In this document: one piece after another, positions 35,581-47,039 of the stretch
Layout of the letters: each line of letters opens with the position of its first letter
How positions within the stretch are numbered: the first letter of the stretch is position 1
Assembly (NCBI GenBank): GCA_023376005.1
Contig: CM042150.1
Span: forward strand, 70,587,084-70,651,083
DNA length: 64,000 nt
Direction: 5' to 3'
From: Doryteuthis pealeii
Taxonomy: Eukaryota; Mollusca; Cephalopoda; Myopsida; Loliginidae
Program-made: the position numbers and the translations under genes
The notes under the pieces: generated by a model
Seen by the model: only the letters and a program-made list of their open reading frames with translations
Database searches by the model: none
What the model was told of the DNA's origin: nothing

Positions 35581-36980
35581 CAGCGTTTTTCAGCTAAATG
35601 CTTGTAATGCTAATTATATAGACTTTTAGATAATATTTGTAACTGATCATTTGAAAAATTTTCTTTTCTCTGTTTTTGGTTTTATGAAAACATTTTATTC
35701 ATTGTTTATGTTTGAAGTGAAGATTTTCTTCTATTTAAGTTTTTAACTTTTGTGACCAGAAAAATAAAACCAGCAGAAAGTCATAACAGAAATAATATTA
35801 TTTTTCTTCATAAGTGTTAAGTTATTAGTGAAAAGTTGGTCAATTCTTTGTGTTCAATAGTCCCTTATTTTTCCCTGCACTTCCAGCACAATATACTTCA
35901 ACATTTCAGAGTTTGAAATGGCTTTAGTGATTACTATTAAGTTATTTTATTTTGTCAGATTCACTTTTAACAAATCAATTAATGATGAAATTGCCAAGAA
36001 CATACAAAAGAGAGTAAGAGGCAGAAAGAGACAAAAACATGTTAATTAGTTTATGTCAATGATAAGTACAAAATTCTATATCTGTAGAATGTAGAATTTT
36101 TTCTATTGAATTAATTCAGAACAAATTTAATGCCAAATTACATTAAATATTCCATGCAAAATAAAAATAGCCTGCTTTTAATAACATAGCTTGATATTTT
36201 TTTTTTACTTCAAATGTGAGTAAAGATTACTTTTTAGTTAAAAAAAAAGTTTTTGTATTAGAAATATAAATCTCATGTATAAAAATTTTCACTTTTTATT
36301 CTGTTCTTTATTTATTTGTAGTTTTGTCATTTAGCTTTTCTTTTTTTCTAAACGGTGATCATTTTAGAATAGCAATCTAAGTTTTGAATACACATATTTT
36401 AATCATTAATACTGTAATTTGAATCATTGCTGATAATTTATACATTATCTTTTTTATTATCATAGGCAACATTTTGTTGATTTATATATTGTATAATCCG
36501 TGGAATAAAAAAGACTTATTTGTACTAACATCAATTTACTTTTGATATTTATCAATAATACAAAAAAGTGATTGTTATTACACAAAAAACAATGATAATA
36601 TCTGACTCATTGCTAAGATAGTCATCTATTTCTCCACTGGTGTAAAAGATCTGTATTTGAGTCTGGGTAAAAGCCAGGGTTTTGAATGTCAGTATTTCAA
36701 GGAAATAAAATTCTACCTTTAAGGAGTGGTACAATACAATCTTCTTACCTGGTTTCTCTCTATTTAGATGAGAAAGTACTAAATTAGCCTGTTTAAAAGA
36801 ATGATATATTTTAGTATTTTGAATTATGGCATTTTAATATGAATACACAAGTTTTAAGCAAGAAGCAGTAAAGTTGTGCTGCAAATTGAAACTTTGTTTC
36901 AAAGATTTACAAAGTTATCAATTTTGCCAAACCAGCTGTACTTATTCAATGCATTTCTAACCTCACTCAATTCTTTTTAA
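35581..36980. other. gene-less AT-rich stretch
   Basis: No reading frame or RNA gene supported. Confidence 0.6.
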
Positions 36981-36985
36981 GAATT

Positions 36986-37156
36986 TGTTGTATTGCGCTT
37001 AGCAAATAATGAGACGGATGGTCCAGTTGACGTTAACTGCGAGAAGTGATCACTTCCGCCTTTTATTTGCAACAAAACAAGATGGCTGAAACAGTACTTC
37101 CGTTTCATAACAAAAACAATGGTAGAAACGGTGCTTCCGTTTCTTAGTATACCACA
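36986..37156 (-). repeat. 3' LTR of Gypsy 1
   Basis: Plus-strand TGTTGTATTGCG...GTATACCACA; the ends are TG/CA on both strands. It is preceded by GAATT. Confidence 0.95.
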
Positions 37157-37167
37157 TCTCTCCCCAC

Positions 37168-38138
37168 TTAGCTTGAAACATCCATAGGTCCCTCCCCGGA
37201 ACTCCGATTACTTATAGGAAGCATTTTCCGACTCTCGGACATAGTCACATCATCATCATCTGTAGCCTCTGGAGATTCCTGAACAGCAATTTCCCCAGTT
37301 AAGGGGCTGGCACTGGGTCGTTTCCCTTTTGTGTCTGGTTTCATGTTGGTGCGCTGTCTTTTGGGTTTATTCTCAGCATTGTTCCTTCTTTCCTCCTCTT
37401 TGCGTTTCTGAAAATGTGTTCTCATGCGAGTTCTGGGATGTTCATCTTCCAAGCTGTCACCGGTTGTTGAGAGACTGCTATCTCTGTAGGGTGCAGGAAG
37501 CTGTGCAAAAGATGTTGCGTGCCCTGTAACCGTTTGGTCCCGTCTCCCGCGAGGCTGCCTGGATTCTTCTGGACCTCTCACAACAGGTTCTGTTGGTATA
37601 TTCACGTGAATATGATCCACATGTCTTTTCCATAATCGACCATCCTCTAATTGCACTTTAAAAGTCAGAGGACCAAGCTGCTCCTCTAAAACTCCGGACA
37701 ACCATTTTGGCCTCCCTTGAAAATTCACCACACTAACACTATCTCCAATATGGAACATCCTTTCACTACGATTTTTATCCGTTGTTCTTTTAGTATCATC
37801 TATTTTTGTGGTGACTTGGGTAGATAAATATGGATACACAAGGTCTAGACAAGATCGAGGCTAACGGCCCATTAATAGCATTGCTGGTGATTGACCTGTT
37901 GTTGATTGCGGGAATAAACGGTATCGGCTAATACTCGCAATAATCGTGTTTCCAAATCTCCAGTAACTTTTTTAAGACCAGTCTTAATGGTTTGCACTGC
38001 ACGCTCAGCTAGTCCATTCAAGGAGGGATGGTATCGTGCACATCTAACATGCTTAATGCCATTTAGGGTACAGAAACTGGAAAATTCCTTACTAGTAAAA
38101 CTGCTAGCATTGTCAGATTTGATCACGTGGACTCCCAT
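37168..38138 (-). pseudogene. pol: Gypsy 1 integrase C-terminal half
   Basis: The first frame (38138-37872) has VIKSDNASSFTSKEF (second catalytic Asp) and YHPSLNGLAERAVQTIK (catalytic Glu of the DDE triad). After a frameshift the second frame (37839-37168) has an SH3-like C-terminal domain (WLSGVLEEQLGPLTFKVQLE, then RHVDHI) and a long charged tail rich in Arg/Lys and Ser/Pro, ending GPMDVSS*. The tail is 110 or more residues of low complexity with no known function. Confidence 0.85.
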
Positions 38139-38508
38139 GTACTACTTCCTCCGGACAAGGTAATGGCGTAAAATAGTCCTCTATAGGTAGCCGACTCAGT
38201 CCATCTGCATTGGAAATTTTTGAACCAGGTTTGTATTCTAGTTGATAGTGATAACTTGCTAGAACCAAGGCCCAACATTGCAATCTAGCAGTTCCTGTTG
38301 GTGATATTGCACGGTCCTCTTTAAAAAGCCCAAGCAGTGGTTTATGATCCATGATGATGGTAAATTCTCGACCATAAATATATTTATGGAATTTGGAAAC
38401 TCCAAAAATGACTGCCAGTCCTTCACGTTCTATCTGGGCATAATTTTCTTCTGCCTTTGATAATGTCCTGGAGGCAAAATAAATCAGTTTTTCACTCCCG
38501 TCTTTCAT
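38113..38508 (-). pseudogene. pol: Gypsy 1 RNase H region and deletion joint
   Basis: The RNase H-like domain: LIYFASRTLSKAEENYAQIE, KFHKYIYGREFTIIMDHKPL and KISNADGLSRLP, the conserved Gypsy order with its Asp/Glu residues. It is one base out of frame with the RT segment. The frame stops just where integrase catalytic-core sequence begins in another frame (IKSDNASSF, about 38115). The integrase HHCC finger and the first DDE Asp, usually 150 or more residues, are absent, so there is an internal deletion at about 38135. Confidence 0.85.
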
Positions 38509-39602
38509 GGAGATGCATCCACCGTCATGATAAGTTTAAGTTTAGCATTGTAATGAACCAAAACACTAGTTGACATTAGCAACCCCTTTGATTGCTTGAA
38601 AGCAAAGGCTTTGTCTGGTCCCCATTTCCAGGGAACTCCCTTTTGTAGTAATTTGTACAAGGGAGCTAAAACTGTGCTGATATTGTTTAAATACCGCTGA
38701 TAGTAATGAACAAAAGCTAAAAAACTACGCAGTTCAGACATTCTTTGGGGTGGGTGCTTTATGAATTGCATTGACCTTATCTTGCGTTGGGTGGATTCCT
38801 TCAGAATCAATCATATGACCCAGGTATGAAATTGACGACTTTTTGAATTCACATTTATCGCCTTTAAGTCGGAGACCAGCATCTCGTAATCTCTTTAATA
38901 CTGCACGCAGGTTCTATTATGCTCTTCCATAGTTTGTCCCGAGATTAGGATGTTGTCGAGATAAGCAACTGTCTTTAGTAGTTGATCTATGATCCTTTGA
39001 AAAACTCCTGGCGATGAAGCAATACCAAAACACAACTGAGTATACATAAAAAGACCTTTATGTGTGTTTATCGTTGTTAGTTTCTGTGACTCTTTGTCCA
39101 AAGGAACCTGTAAATAAGCGCCACTCAAATCCAGTCTTGTAAAATACTGCCCACCAGAGACTTTAGAATACAGGTCGTCTATATTCGGAATGGGATATTT
39201 GTCTATTTGCAAAACTGGATTGACGGTCTGTTTAAAATCCCCACAAATCCGAACTTGATCATTTCTCTTTAAAACGGGGACAATAGGGGAAGCCTATTCT
39301 GCAAAACAGACTGGCTTGATAACAGAGGTAGCAACCATTCGCTGAAGTTCAGTTTCAACCTTTTCTCTAATTGTTAAGGGTATGGGTCTAGCCTTCATAA
39401 AACGAGGTTTGCTATTTTCTTTAACATACAATTTTGCTTTTTCAATATTCCATGTACCCAAGCCTGGTTTTAAAAGTTCTGCAAATTCTTGATTAAAATC
39501 AGTCCATCCCATTTGGTTGCAGGTAGCATATATATTGATTGGTAACTTTTGCAGCCAGTCTCTTCCAAGAAGACCTGGTCCAGATCCGGGTACAACTAAC
39601 AC
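38505..39602 (-). pseudogene. pol: Gypsy 1 reverse transcriptase region of pol
   Basis: The frame is shared with the protease. RT blocks: KPRFMKARPIPLTIREKVET, DKYPIPNIDDLYSKVSGGQ, FTRLDLSGAYLQVPLD (first catalytic Asp intact), LCFGIASSPGVFQRIID and VAYLDNILISGQT. YxDD reads YLDN, so the third catalytic Asp is Asn (AAC at 38952-38954). A stop at about 39291 sits where Trp is expected before ASPIVPV (TGG to TAG). A frame excursion runs from about 38925 to 38815, where the alternative frame reads LRAVLKRLRDAGLRLKGDKC. It ends with the connection to RNase H (MTVDASP). Confidence 0.9.
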
Positions 39603-39623
39603 CCTTAAATGATATATTTTTCC

Positions 39624-40058
39624 CTAGTATTTGACCCTCAGGTTAGCCACTCCATTAGGTACAATGACCTCACCTGAATAGGTCCGTAACCTCTGTAGTG
39701 TCCCATTTTTTATAAGTCTCGCGTTCGGTAGTAAGTCAAACTGTTTTTTATTTATCAGAGTAGATAAACAACCGGTGTCAATTTCCATTTGACATTGAAT
39801 ACCATTTAAATAAACTTTACATATATATGGTTCACAGTTACCTAAAAAATAAAGGTATGTCGTATGTCTCTTGTATGTAATGCGACACGTTTCCCATTTG
39901 TTCATTTTTACAAAGTCTGGCAAAATGGTTTTTACTGTTGCATTTAAAACACGTCTCTCCACACGCTGGACACTGTGTGCGTCTCTTGTGCCATTTTCCA
40001 CCACACCCAAAACACATTTTTTCTTTCTTTTGTAATTCAGTTGCATTAGATTCCGCAC
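39624..40058 (-). pseudogene. pol: Gypsy 1 protease region of pol
   Basis: The frame contains IQCQMEIDTGCLSTLINKKQ, with the Asp-Thr-Gly motif of a retroviral-type aspartic protease. It overlaps the end of gag in the +1 frame. It ends at a TAG at 39624-39626 where related proteins appear to have Gln (a C to T change). The next segment, in the same frame, has GPGLLGRDWLQKL (about 39570), the linker before the RT. Confidence 0.8.
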
Positions 40059-40614
40059 ACATTTTATTTACTTCATCCGTCTCTTTTTTCTTTATATGTG
40101 CAATATCACTCGTTGCTAATTCCATAGCCCTGGCCATTTTAACAGCTTCTTCTAGCAATATGTCCTCGAACAATAATTTTTCTTGAATTTTATCGCCCTT
40201 TAATCCACACACAAATTTGTCCCGCAATGCTCTTTTTAAAAATGACCCAAATTCGCATGTAGAAGCCAAATGTTTAAGACAAACAAGAAAATTAGAAATT
40301 GACTCACCCGCCTCTTGTTTTGCTTTATGAAAACGAAAACTTTCAGCCACTATTAGGTGTTTATGTTTCAAATGCTCCAACAACAACTGTGTAATTTCCT
40401 CCAGAGATTTGTCGCTTGGTTTTTGAGAGGTACATAAAACCTCGAAGACTCTGTAGGTCTTTTCTCCAATTGTACTTAGCAAAATTGCTTTGCATTTTGT
40501 TTGGCTTTCACGTCCGATATTGTTTGCAATAAAAAACTGTTCTACACAATCTAGATACATTGATATATTTCCTGACTCTGTACAGAATTCTTCTAAATGT
40601 CTGAGTAATGGCAT
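39838..40614 (-). CDS. gag: Gypsy 1 gag
   Basis: 259 codons from the ATG at 40614 (MPLLRHLEEFCTE). The frame extends upstream into the leader and LTR, but residues before this Met are leader translation. A capsid-type helical region (FFIANNIG..., LLEHLKHKHL, ESISNFLVCLKHLA) is followed by two C-terminal knuckles: CFGCGGKWHKRRTQC (CX2CX4HX5C) and CFKCNSKNHFARLC (CX2CX4HX4C), which bind nucleic acid. The frame is open throughout, the best preserved part of the element. It overlaps the protease frame, which lies +1 relative to it. Confidence 0.9.
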   Translation of the reverse strand: MPLLRHLEEFCTESGNISMYLDCVEQFFIANNIGRESQTKCKAILLSTIGEKTYRVFEVLCTSQKPSDKSLEEITQLLLEHLKHKHLIVAESFRFHKAKQEAGESISNFLVCLKHLASTCEFGSFLKRALRDKFVCGLKGDKIQEKLLFEDILLEEAVKMARAMELATSDIAHIKKKETDEVNKMCAESNATELQKKEKMCFGCGGKWHKRRTQCPACGETCFKCNSKNHFARLCKNEQMGNVSHYIQETYDIPLFFR

Positions 40615-40647
40615 TTTCTTGAGTGAAACAGATCCTTGTCTGCCAAT

Positions 40648-40818
40648 CGTTGTAACGCGCTTAGCAAATAATGAGACGGGTAGTCCAGTTGACGTTAACT
40701 GCGAGAAGTGATCACTTCCGCTTTTTATTTGCAACAAAACAAGATGGCTGAAACAGTACTTCCATTTCATAACAAAAACAATGGTAGAAATGGTGCTTCT
40801 GTTTCTTAGTATACCACA
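40648..40818 (-). repeat. 5' LTR of Gypsy 1
   Basis: Plus-strand CGTTGTAACGCG...GTATACCACA; the terminal TG has mutated to CG at 40648. It is followed by GAATT. Confidence 0.95.
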
Positions 40819-40823
40819 GAATT

Positions 40824-42520
40824 TTACTCTCTTTCATAGTTTTTCTGAATCTTAAAATGATTGTCTATAGAACTTCAATATTCTATTCCTTTGATTTTCA
40901 GTATAAAAAATAAGATAAAAGTAATGGTTAAACTAACCAAACATTGGCACAAATTTGCATTTCTAGATCATTTATCAAAGACTGAACCCTTTCATTCACA
41001 AACTTGAAAAAGACTAAATACATTAACCAATATACAGCCATTAATGCTCCTTCATGAAGCATTCCCATTTATGACTCACAATTTGTACATGGAGACAGTG
41101 TAGTCTAATTTTTCAAATGTTCCACATTCTTTTAGATCAGTCAGTATCAACTGGTGTTTGTGCCCTTATTAGTACCACTGGCAATTATTTGTCAATTATA
41201 ATCCAATTCCAAGAGTATGTTTAAATAAAATAAGCTAAAATTCTCCTAAAATAGAGAACAATTATCACTTGTAAGAATCTCAAATACTCACTCATAATTA
41301 TGTTCATACTAAAAAAATAGTTTCTGACCATTAGTTGCTGGAATGTTAGTAGTGTAAATGCATACATGACTTTTTTGGAATAAAACCTATTGAAGGAAGT
41401 TGTTATTTGGAATTAGAAAAAATAGTTTATTTTCTTTCTCAATATTACTTTGAAAGGCAAGTAAAAGCTAGTAAATCAAAATAGATTTTTCCTTTTAAAA
41501 TGTATATTTTAGTGTTTTCTTTTTTAATATTTATTTTTATTTTTGAAATAATACAATTATTGATACTATTCATAACTGTTAATCACTTTTCTATATTTAT
41601 AATTTTTAACTGAAATCTGAGAAAGATTAAATATTTTGGTTATTACATATGAATAAATGAAAAGACAAGATATATAATATGAATCATCCTAACCCTGCAA
41701 TTTATTGAACAGAAATTATTTACAAGTCCTGACCAAATTGGACATGATTAACAATTTTATATTATATATATATATATATATATATTGATATAGATAAATA
41801 ATATAGTGCTATATTTATAAGTACTCAATATTGTGGATAAAGCATGTATATCTAAGTGTAGCGTGAACATGAAGTCAATGTCATTTGGTTTGAAAATAGT
41901 ATAGGCAAGTAACTGTCAGTAACCAAGTGCCATTGGCTTCATATCTACACTACACTAAGTTATATATATAATGTGTGTTTGTGTATACTGTTTTGATATC
42001 TGAGGATTTACATTTGAGCAAGAAAACTCAATAGATAGAATATATATATCATTGTCTTTGTAGTGAATCCAACTTTAATTTTAACTGTCCAAATCTTAAA
42101 GCCAAATTTTGCATACTGATTTCCCAAAAGAAGAATGTATTCTTACCAAAAATGATTTAAAAAAAAACCCTAATGCATGATTGTTTCTAAGAGCAGTTTT
42201 TCATATTCTCCTAGAATTAAATAATAGATTTACTAAGGCTTGACTCATAAGTGAGACCAAAATGAAAGAAATTGAGAAAAAGAAAACATAGATAATATAT
42301 AAACCATTTTGACTTGTGGTAACAAAAGGTTAAGTATTTTAATACAAAATATGAAGTGAAGGAACAATATTGTAAGATGTAGCAACTCTTGTATAATAGT
42401 TCTGTATCAAAGATGGTTTTTTATGTGTTTATGTAAATTTTCTCTTCATCCTTGATTAAATATTTACAGATTATTTTAAAATATCTAATCTTTTTTTAAT
42501 TTCAATCCTCCACTATACAA
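40824..42520. other. gene-less AT-rich stretch
   Basis: No gene. A (TA)n run lies at 41761-41784. Two phrases near 41845-41880 and 41905-41955 (taagtgtagcgtgaacatgaag / gccattggcttcatatctacac) form a loose inverted arrangement that I cannot classify. Confidence 0.55.
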
Positions 42521-42521
42521 G

Positions 42522-42770
42522 GCATGTTCAAAAAGTATTAAGAGTGAAGCAATATTTACCAAGACAGACATGAACAATGAATGAAACATTAATTTTCTTC
42601 ATTCATTCAACATTGGCATTTGACATTCAACACACTTATTCCAGTGAGTTTTCCATTGGTTGAAACACTTTTTGGTATGGTGTGAATCTGTACCATTATA
42701 TTTCTTTTAATGTCCTACACATCCTCAAATTTGGCTCTTAAGATAAATTTTCAATTTAGGAAATAAGAAA
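42522..42770 (-). pseudogene. mariner-like 3' end fragment
   Basis: On the minus strand, scattered frames give FNQWKTHWNKCVECQ-like sequence (about 42670-42620), matching the C-terminal 'F.QW..RW.KC' block of mariner-family transposases. The sequence ends at 42522 with tacaaggcatgttcaaaaagta, which resembles a mariner terminal inverted repeat (compare 24510-24535). Strongly decayed. Confidence 0.45.
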
Positions 42771-42956
42771 ATGTTCCATTGAGCAAAGTATGGATTAGAA
42801 AAGTGTTGCATTTGCACAATCTCATTTCATTCAAAAGTATCAAGACTGGCTTCATATTTTTTCCAACTGTACATTTCATTTACATTTGAAATGAAAAAAA
42901 AAAAAAATTGAAAGCTTCAGTCCCTATATTTTTCAAGAACACCTCATTTATGGACA

Positions 42957-44419
42957 TACACTGTGTTTCAAATTATTAATAAGGTGACACTTTTCCAAAT
43001 TATCAGAGAATGATGACATGTATATACGCCTACTCTGTAAAAATCGTAAGATTCTAAAAAAGGGAACAGAAGTTATGGTCATTTAGGTAATTTATTAAAA
43101 TTTTTAGTGAGTCAAATTATTAGCGAGGTGTAATAAAAACACCAGTAAAAAAGAAAATAACACTTTGATTGCTTCATTTACAGATTTTTATGTATACATA
43201 TAGTAATTAAAATTAAATTAAATCGAAATAAAAAAGTAAACAGAGTTAATATGAGATATGTGATCTTTTTTTTCAAATTTCTTGGAAAAGGCCCTGGTCC
43301 ATCAAACATGTAAATTTCTGGATTTCCTCTGATGTAATTTCATGTGATATGTTTACTATTTCCTGTCACAGGTCATCCTTGCCTTTAAATTTGCATCCAT
43401 TCTAATAAACACATCATGTCAGAATGCTCCAAAAGTTTTCAGTTGGGTTTGTCTGGAGAATTGTTCAGACAGTTCATCTTTCAAAGTCCACTGAAGCCTG
43501 ATTTGTGCTGGTACTTTGTAGATTTATGCACTGAATGCAAAGGAACATTATCTTGCATTAATATGATGGTTCTCCTGAAGGTGATTCTTTGCTTTTTTAG
43601 TTAAGATTCCAGGTATTCTTTTAGGAAGGCTTGATAAGCATCTGCAGTTATTTTTGTACCGTCAGGCAGTCTACACAGACCAATCATGCTCCTTCCAATA
43701 ATACCAACTCAAATCATAATCTTCTTTTTGGCGCCTCAAGCTTTGATGACAATCTTGTCCATTTATGACCCAAACTTTGCTCAAACCATCAGAGCCATCA
43801 AATGTTGCATGAGTTTCATCTGTGAACAGAACTTTTGAGAAATCAACCTTCATGTTCTCCTTTGCCCATTTCAAATGCATTTGTATGTGTACTTTTGTCA
43901 GTTGAGGTTTTGTGACTGGTCTCAGTTATGTCCCAACCATTTTCAGAAGACAATAGTGAATACTTGCATGAATGTTGTTGTATTCTTGACAAAAACATCT
44001 GGAAACATCCATTGAGTGACCCTTATTGGCCCTCTTATGTAACTTCATAGGAGATGCAACAAATCTTATCACAGTTTGGTGATATCTTCCAATTATTTTG
44101 GATATTTCTAATATAGATTTGCTATTGGAAAGTTCAGATGTTATAATGTCTTTTTCAGAAGGGGTCAAATCACATTTGTGACCCATAATTGCATGATTAT
44201 TATGGCACTCATTTATAGCCTAGAACATTTCTATATCGTGTTAATATTGCAAATGACCATTATTTGTGTCCTGTTGCGCAGAACAAAGAACAGTTTTTAT
44301 ACAGCCTACGCATATATATATTCTCATTATACTGTAAAAGTTTTGTTAAATTCCAACAGGTAGTTTTTGTAGAAAATGAAAAAATGTTACCTCATTAATA
44401 ATTTGAAATACAGTGTGTA
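42957..44419 (-). mobile_element. Tc1-type DNA transposon (defective)
   Basis: The ends CACTGTGTTTCAAATTATTAAT (42959) and, inverted, CACTGTATTTCAAATTATTAAT (to 44415) pair over about 30 bp. TA lies at 42957-42958 and 44418-44419. A length of about 1.46 kb suits Tc1/mariner. A second copy of part of the terminal motif (caaattattagcgaggtgtaat, 43117-43138) lies inside the left end, so the left terminus is double, as in some IR/DR elements. The transposase is on the minus strand. Confidence 0.85.
43270..44186 (-). pseudogene. Tc1-type transposase
   Basis: It starts MGHKCDLTPSEKDIITSELS (44186) with a helix-turn-helix (ILEISKIIGRYHQTVIRFV). After a stop near 43925 the next frame has MHLKWAKENMKVDFSKVLFT, then DETHATFDG with the first catalytic Asp. 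Further on, shifted frames give MQDNVPLHS (second Asp, about 43555) and NNSPDKPN (position of the third acidic residue, about 43450). At least four frame breaks or stops; inactive. Confidence 0.8.
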
Positions 44420-45924
44420 TTACAGTGATATAGTGGGTTTTGGGTAATAAAAATGCTTGATACATAACTTCTCTTAATATTGCAATGTTTGTTAAAAATG
44501 CTTGATACATAACTTATGTTGATTCATAATAATAATAATATATTTATATCATCGTAATAAAGAATTGGAGAAAAGATTCTTAACAGTAATTCTTAATTTC
44601 ATTTTAATCTTTATTAAGATGTATTGTTTAAACATATTTAAAGAAACAAAGACAAGAATGTTTTTTTCTAATATCTAAGATGGAAGAAAATAAACAAAAT
44701 TTTCAGCATATTATGCTTTTTTTATTTAAAAAAAAGTAAAAGTTTGAAACTCACATAAATATTCCATGCTGAATTTAGCTACACGTTAGCTACACTAATG
44801 AGAAATAGATTTGAATTTTATTAGTCATTTGTGAGACCACATAATATTTGAAATAAACACTACTTAACATCACTAAGAACTGACAGTCTGTTTATTTTTA
44901 AAATGTTTTCAATTTTTATGTCCTTATCATTTTTTCCCTGTCATCTGTGGCTGTATAATATACCGACTGCACTTCAACAGAGGAGTAAGAACCCCTTTCC
45001 GCAATGGGGCCGTGAAGCATGACAAGCATGGCTGTGTAGTTGGAGCACAAAACCTCTGACTCCTATATTTTTGGCACCTCCGACTCCAACACTTTATGTA
45101 ATTAAGGGATTATGACCTACAAATAAATATAAAACCATGATTTTTTTTTTCAACAGATTTTGAATTTTTCTTCATTGATTATATAAATTTTATTGATTAG
45201 ATTTTGCTTAGAAGATACTTTGTACTTTTATTAGAAAATCAGAAATGTTTTTTAATATTTTTGAGTTGTCAAAAAATTGTTCATCTCATTCAAGAGGATA
45301 TGCATTTATTTATAAAATAAAAATTGGATTAGTTTGGTGTACATTAGACAGATTGTTTATGCCATATCAGTTCAGAAAATAGTAAAATTTAAATATTGGT
45401 ATAGAGAACAAATTAAGATTGGCTTATAGTTGAAAAAAAAAGGAAACAATAAAAATAAAAATTAAAGTTTTTATGATTAGATGTTTTAAAACTGCATAAA
45501 ATTCCAAGAATTAAGAGCATTACACATTTTATAAAGTAAACCTTTTTAATGAATCATGCTATTTTAGTCTTCTTAGATGATTTCTTCTTTTTATACATTA
45601 TTTTAAAATTATAGAAACATTACACATAAAACTGAATAAGGTTTAATATCTTTGTACAATTGATGTTTCATGTTAGTGAATTATCAGTCTTTATAATAAA
45701 GTTTAGGATAGCCACTGTTTTGGGATGAATTATTCAATATTCTTAGCTCAAATTAATAAGTTGAATTTATTTTTACTCCTTACTATTTTTTGCAATTTTG
45801 AAAGTCCAACTTTTTTCTATTTGCTTGTTTTATAAGTCATTTATTAAGTCTTTTCTAAAAATTACCAACTGCTTGGAGTGTAAATATGATTTACAATTAG
45901 TCTTGGCTGTGAGAAAATTTCTAC
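44420..45924. other. gene-less stretch with one repeat copy
   Basis: Family A copy 3 lies at 44945-45060 (ggctgtataatataccgactgcacttcaacagaggag, similar to 12010-12060). The remainder is AT-rich and I see no gene. Confidence 0.55.
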
Positions 45925-46155
45925 AGCCACATCACCCCTAACATCTGGCCACCTAACTCCCCAGATTGCCATCCCCTTGATTATTATGTGTGACAAACAA
46001 GACTCCATCCAACACCAAAGATAAACTGTAGGCAAGGATAATGGCAGCATTTACCAATTTAAACAAGCAGAATGTTAGAAAGGCTTGCAGGAGATTCTGA
46101 AGTCAACTGGAGGCTGTGGTTGAACTCAATGGCGATTTCATTGAAGAAATTTAAT
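45925..46155 (+). pseudogene. mariner-family transposase C-terminus
   Basis: Shifted frames read HLAPNSPDC-like sequence at about 45945 (actual: HLTPQIAIP and, one base over, NSPDCHPLDYYV). These are followed by NTKDKL-, AFTNLNK- and RRFxxxLEAVVELNGD-like stretches. 'SPDCNPLDYYVW' with the final acidic catalytic residue, and a C-terminal 'FRxRLEAVxExxGxxIE', are hallmarks of one mariner subgroup. Only the last 75 or so codons remain; no terminal repeats found. Confidence 0.7.
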
Positions 46156-46817
46156 CTATATTTTCAAGATATTTTCAGGTAATTTCGGTAAATAAATTTT
46201 TTGGGTGTGTGATTTGCAGGTTAAATTTTAGATTTTAATTATTAATTTGAAATTTTAAGTTCTTAAACTATGTATTTAAGATAATTTTATTCAATAGTTA
46301 TTATCAATAATTTTGACAAGTATTATACTTAATCTTTCTAATTCCAGTTACTTTTTTATTACAATTCACTCAGAGGAACAGTGCATATTAGAAACAAGAA
46401 TAAAAAAATAAATTAATTAATTTATTCTGCCTTGGAGAAACCTGTTTCTATGTACCAGCTAAGCTATGGGAGATCATGGATGGTATCACAGAAGTCCAAA
46501 CAACACCTATAAAACCACTCAAACACCCTGTCTCTGATTGGTTGGTACCATATATGTTTTATGCACTAGTAGTGATAAGAGTATATTTTTTATTTTAAAT
46601 GAAGCCTTATCAACTATTATCCTTAATAATTTTGACTACTTTTATCCTTTATCTCCTTAATTCAAGTTCTTTTTATGTAAACTTACTGAGTTGCGATAAA
46701 AAAGCAAGTAGATTCAGGAAGAATTAGTCCAAATTATTAATAATAATTAAACTTTTGTTTTTGTTTTGTTTTTTAATTTTGATGGTATTGTTTTAAGGTC
46801 CTATATATTTTTTTGAA

Positions 46818-46872
46818 AAGTCCATGCTGTGTGTATATTTTCTCTCAGTGAATATACACACAGCATGGTACT
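46818..46872. repeat. 18-bp perfect hairpin
   Basis: ccatgctgtgtgtatatt (46822-46839) is exactly inverted at 46851-46868 with an 11-nt loop. Flanking aaagt/acttt extends the stem with one bulge. It lies just upstream of a Penelope-like element and could be its edge, or an unrelated miniature inverted repeat. Confidence 0.9.
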
Positions 46873-47039
46873 TTCCAAATATTTATGGGATCTTAACAAG
46901 CAGAAGATTGCAAAAATATGGAAACATAAAAAAATATGTGCTAACCTATAACAACATTTCAAAATGATGTACCATTTGCTTAGAAGAGAAAAATGCCCAC
47001 TATCCAGAAGAGTAAATATTTTAGAATAAATCAGAACTC

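Larger units (their letters stand above)
36986..40818 (-). mobile_element. Gypsy-type LTR retrotransposon 1 (defective)
   Basis: LTRs of 171 bp at both ends; 5-bp target duplication GAATT at 36981-36985 and 40819-40823; gag, protease, RT, RNase H and integrase in Gypsy order on the minus strand. On the minus strand the 5' LTR is followed by ATTGGCAGACAAGGATC (primer-binding site region). The 3' LTR is preceded by AGTGGGGAGAGA (polypurine tract). Total 3.8 kb, short for the class because the integrase zinc-binding and first catalytic region are deleted near 38135. By hand alignment the LTRs differ at 9 of 171 positions, at least 3 of them CpG to TpG/CpA. Confidence 0.95.
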
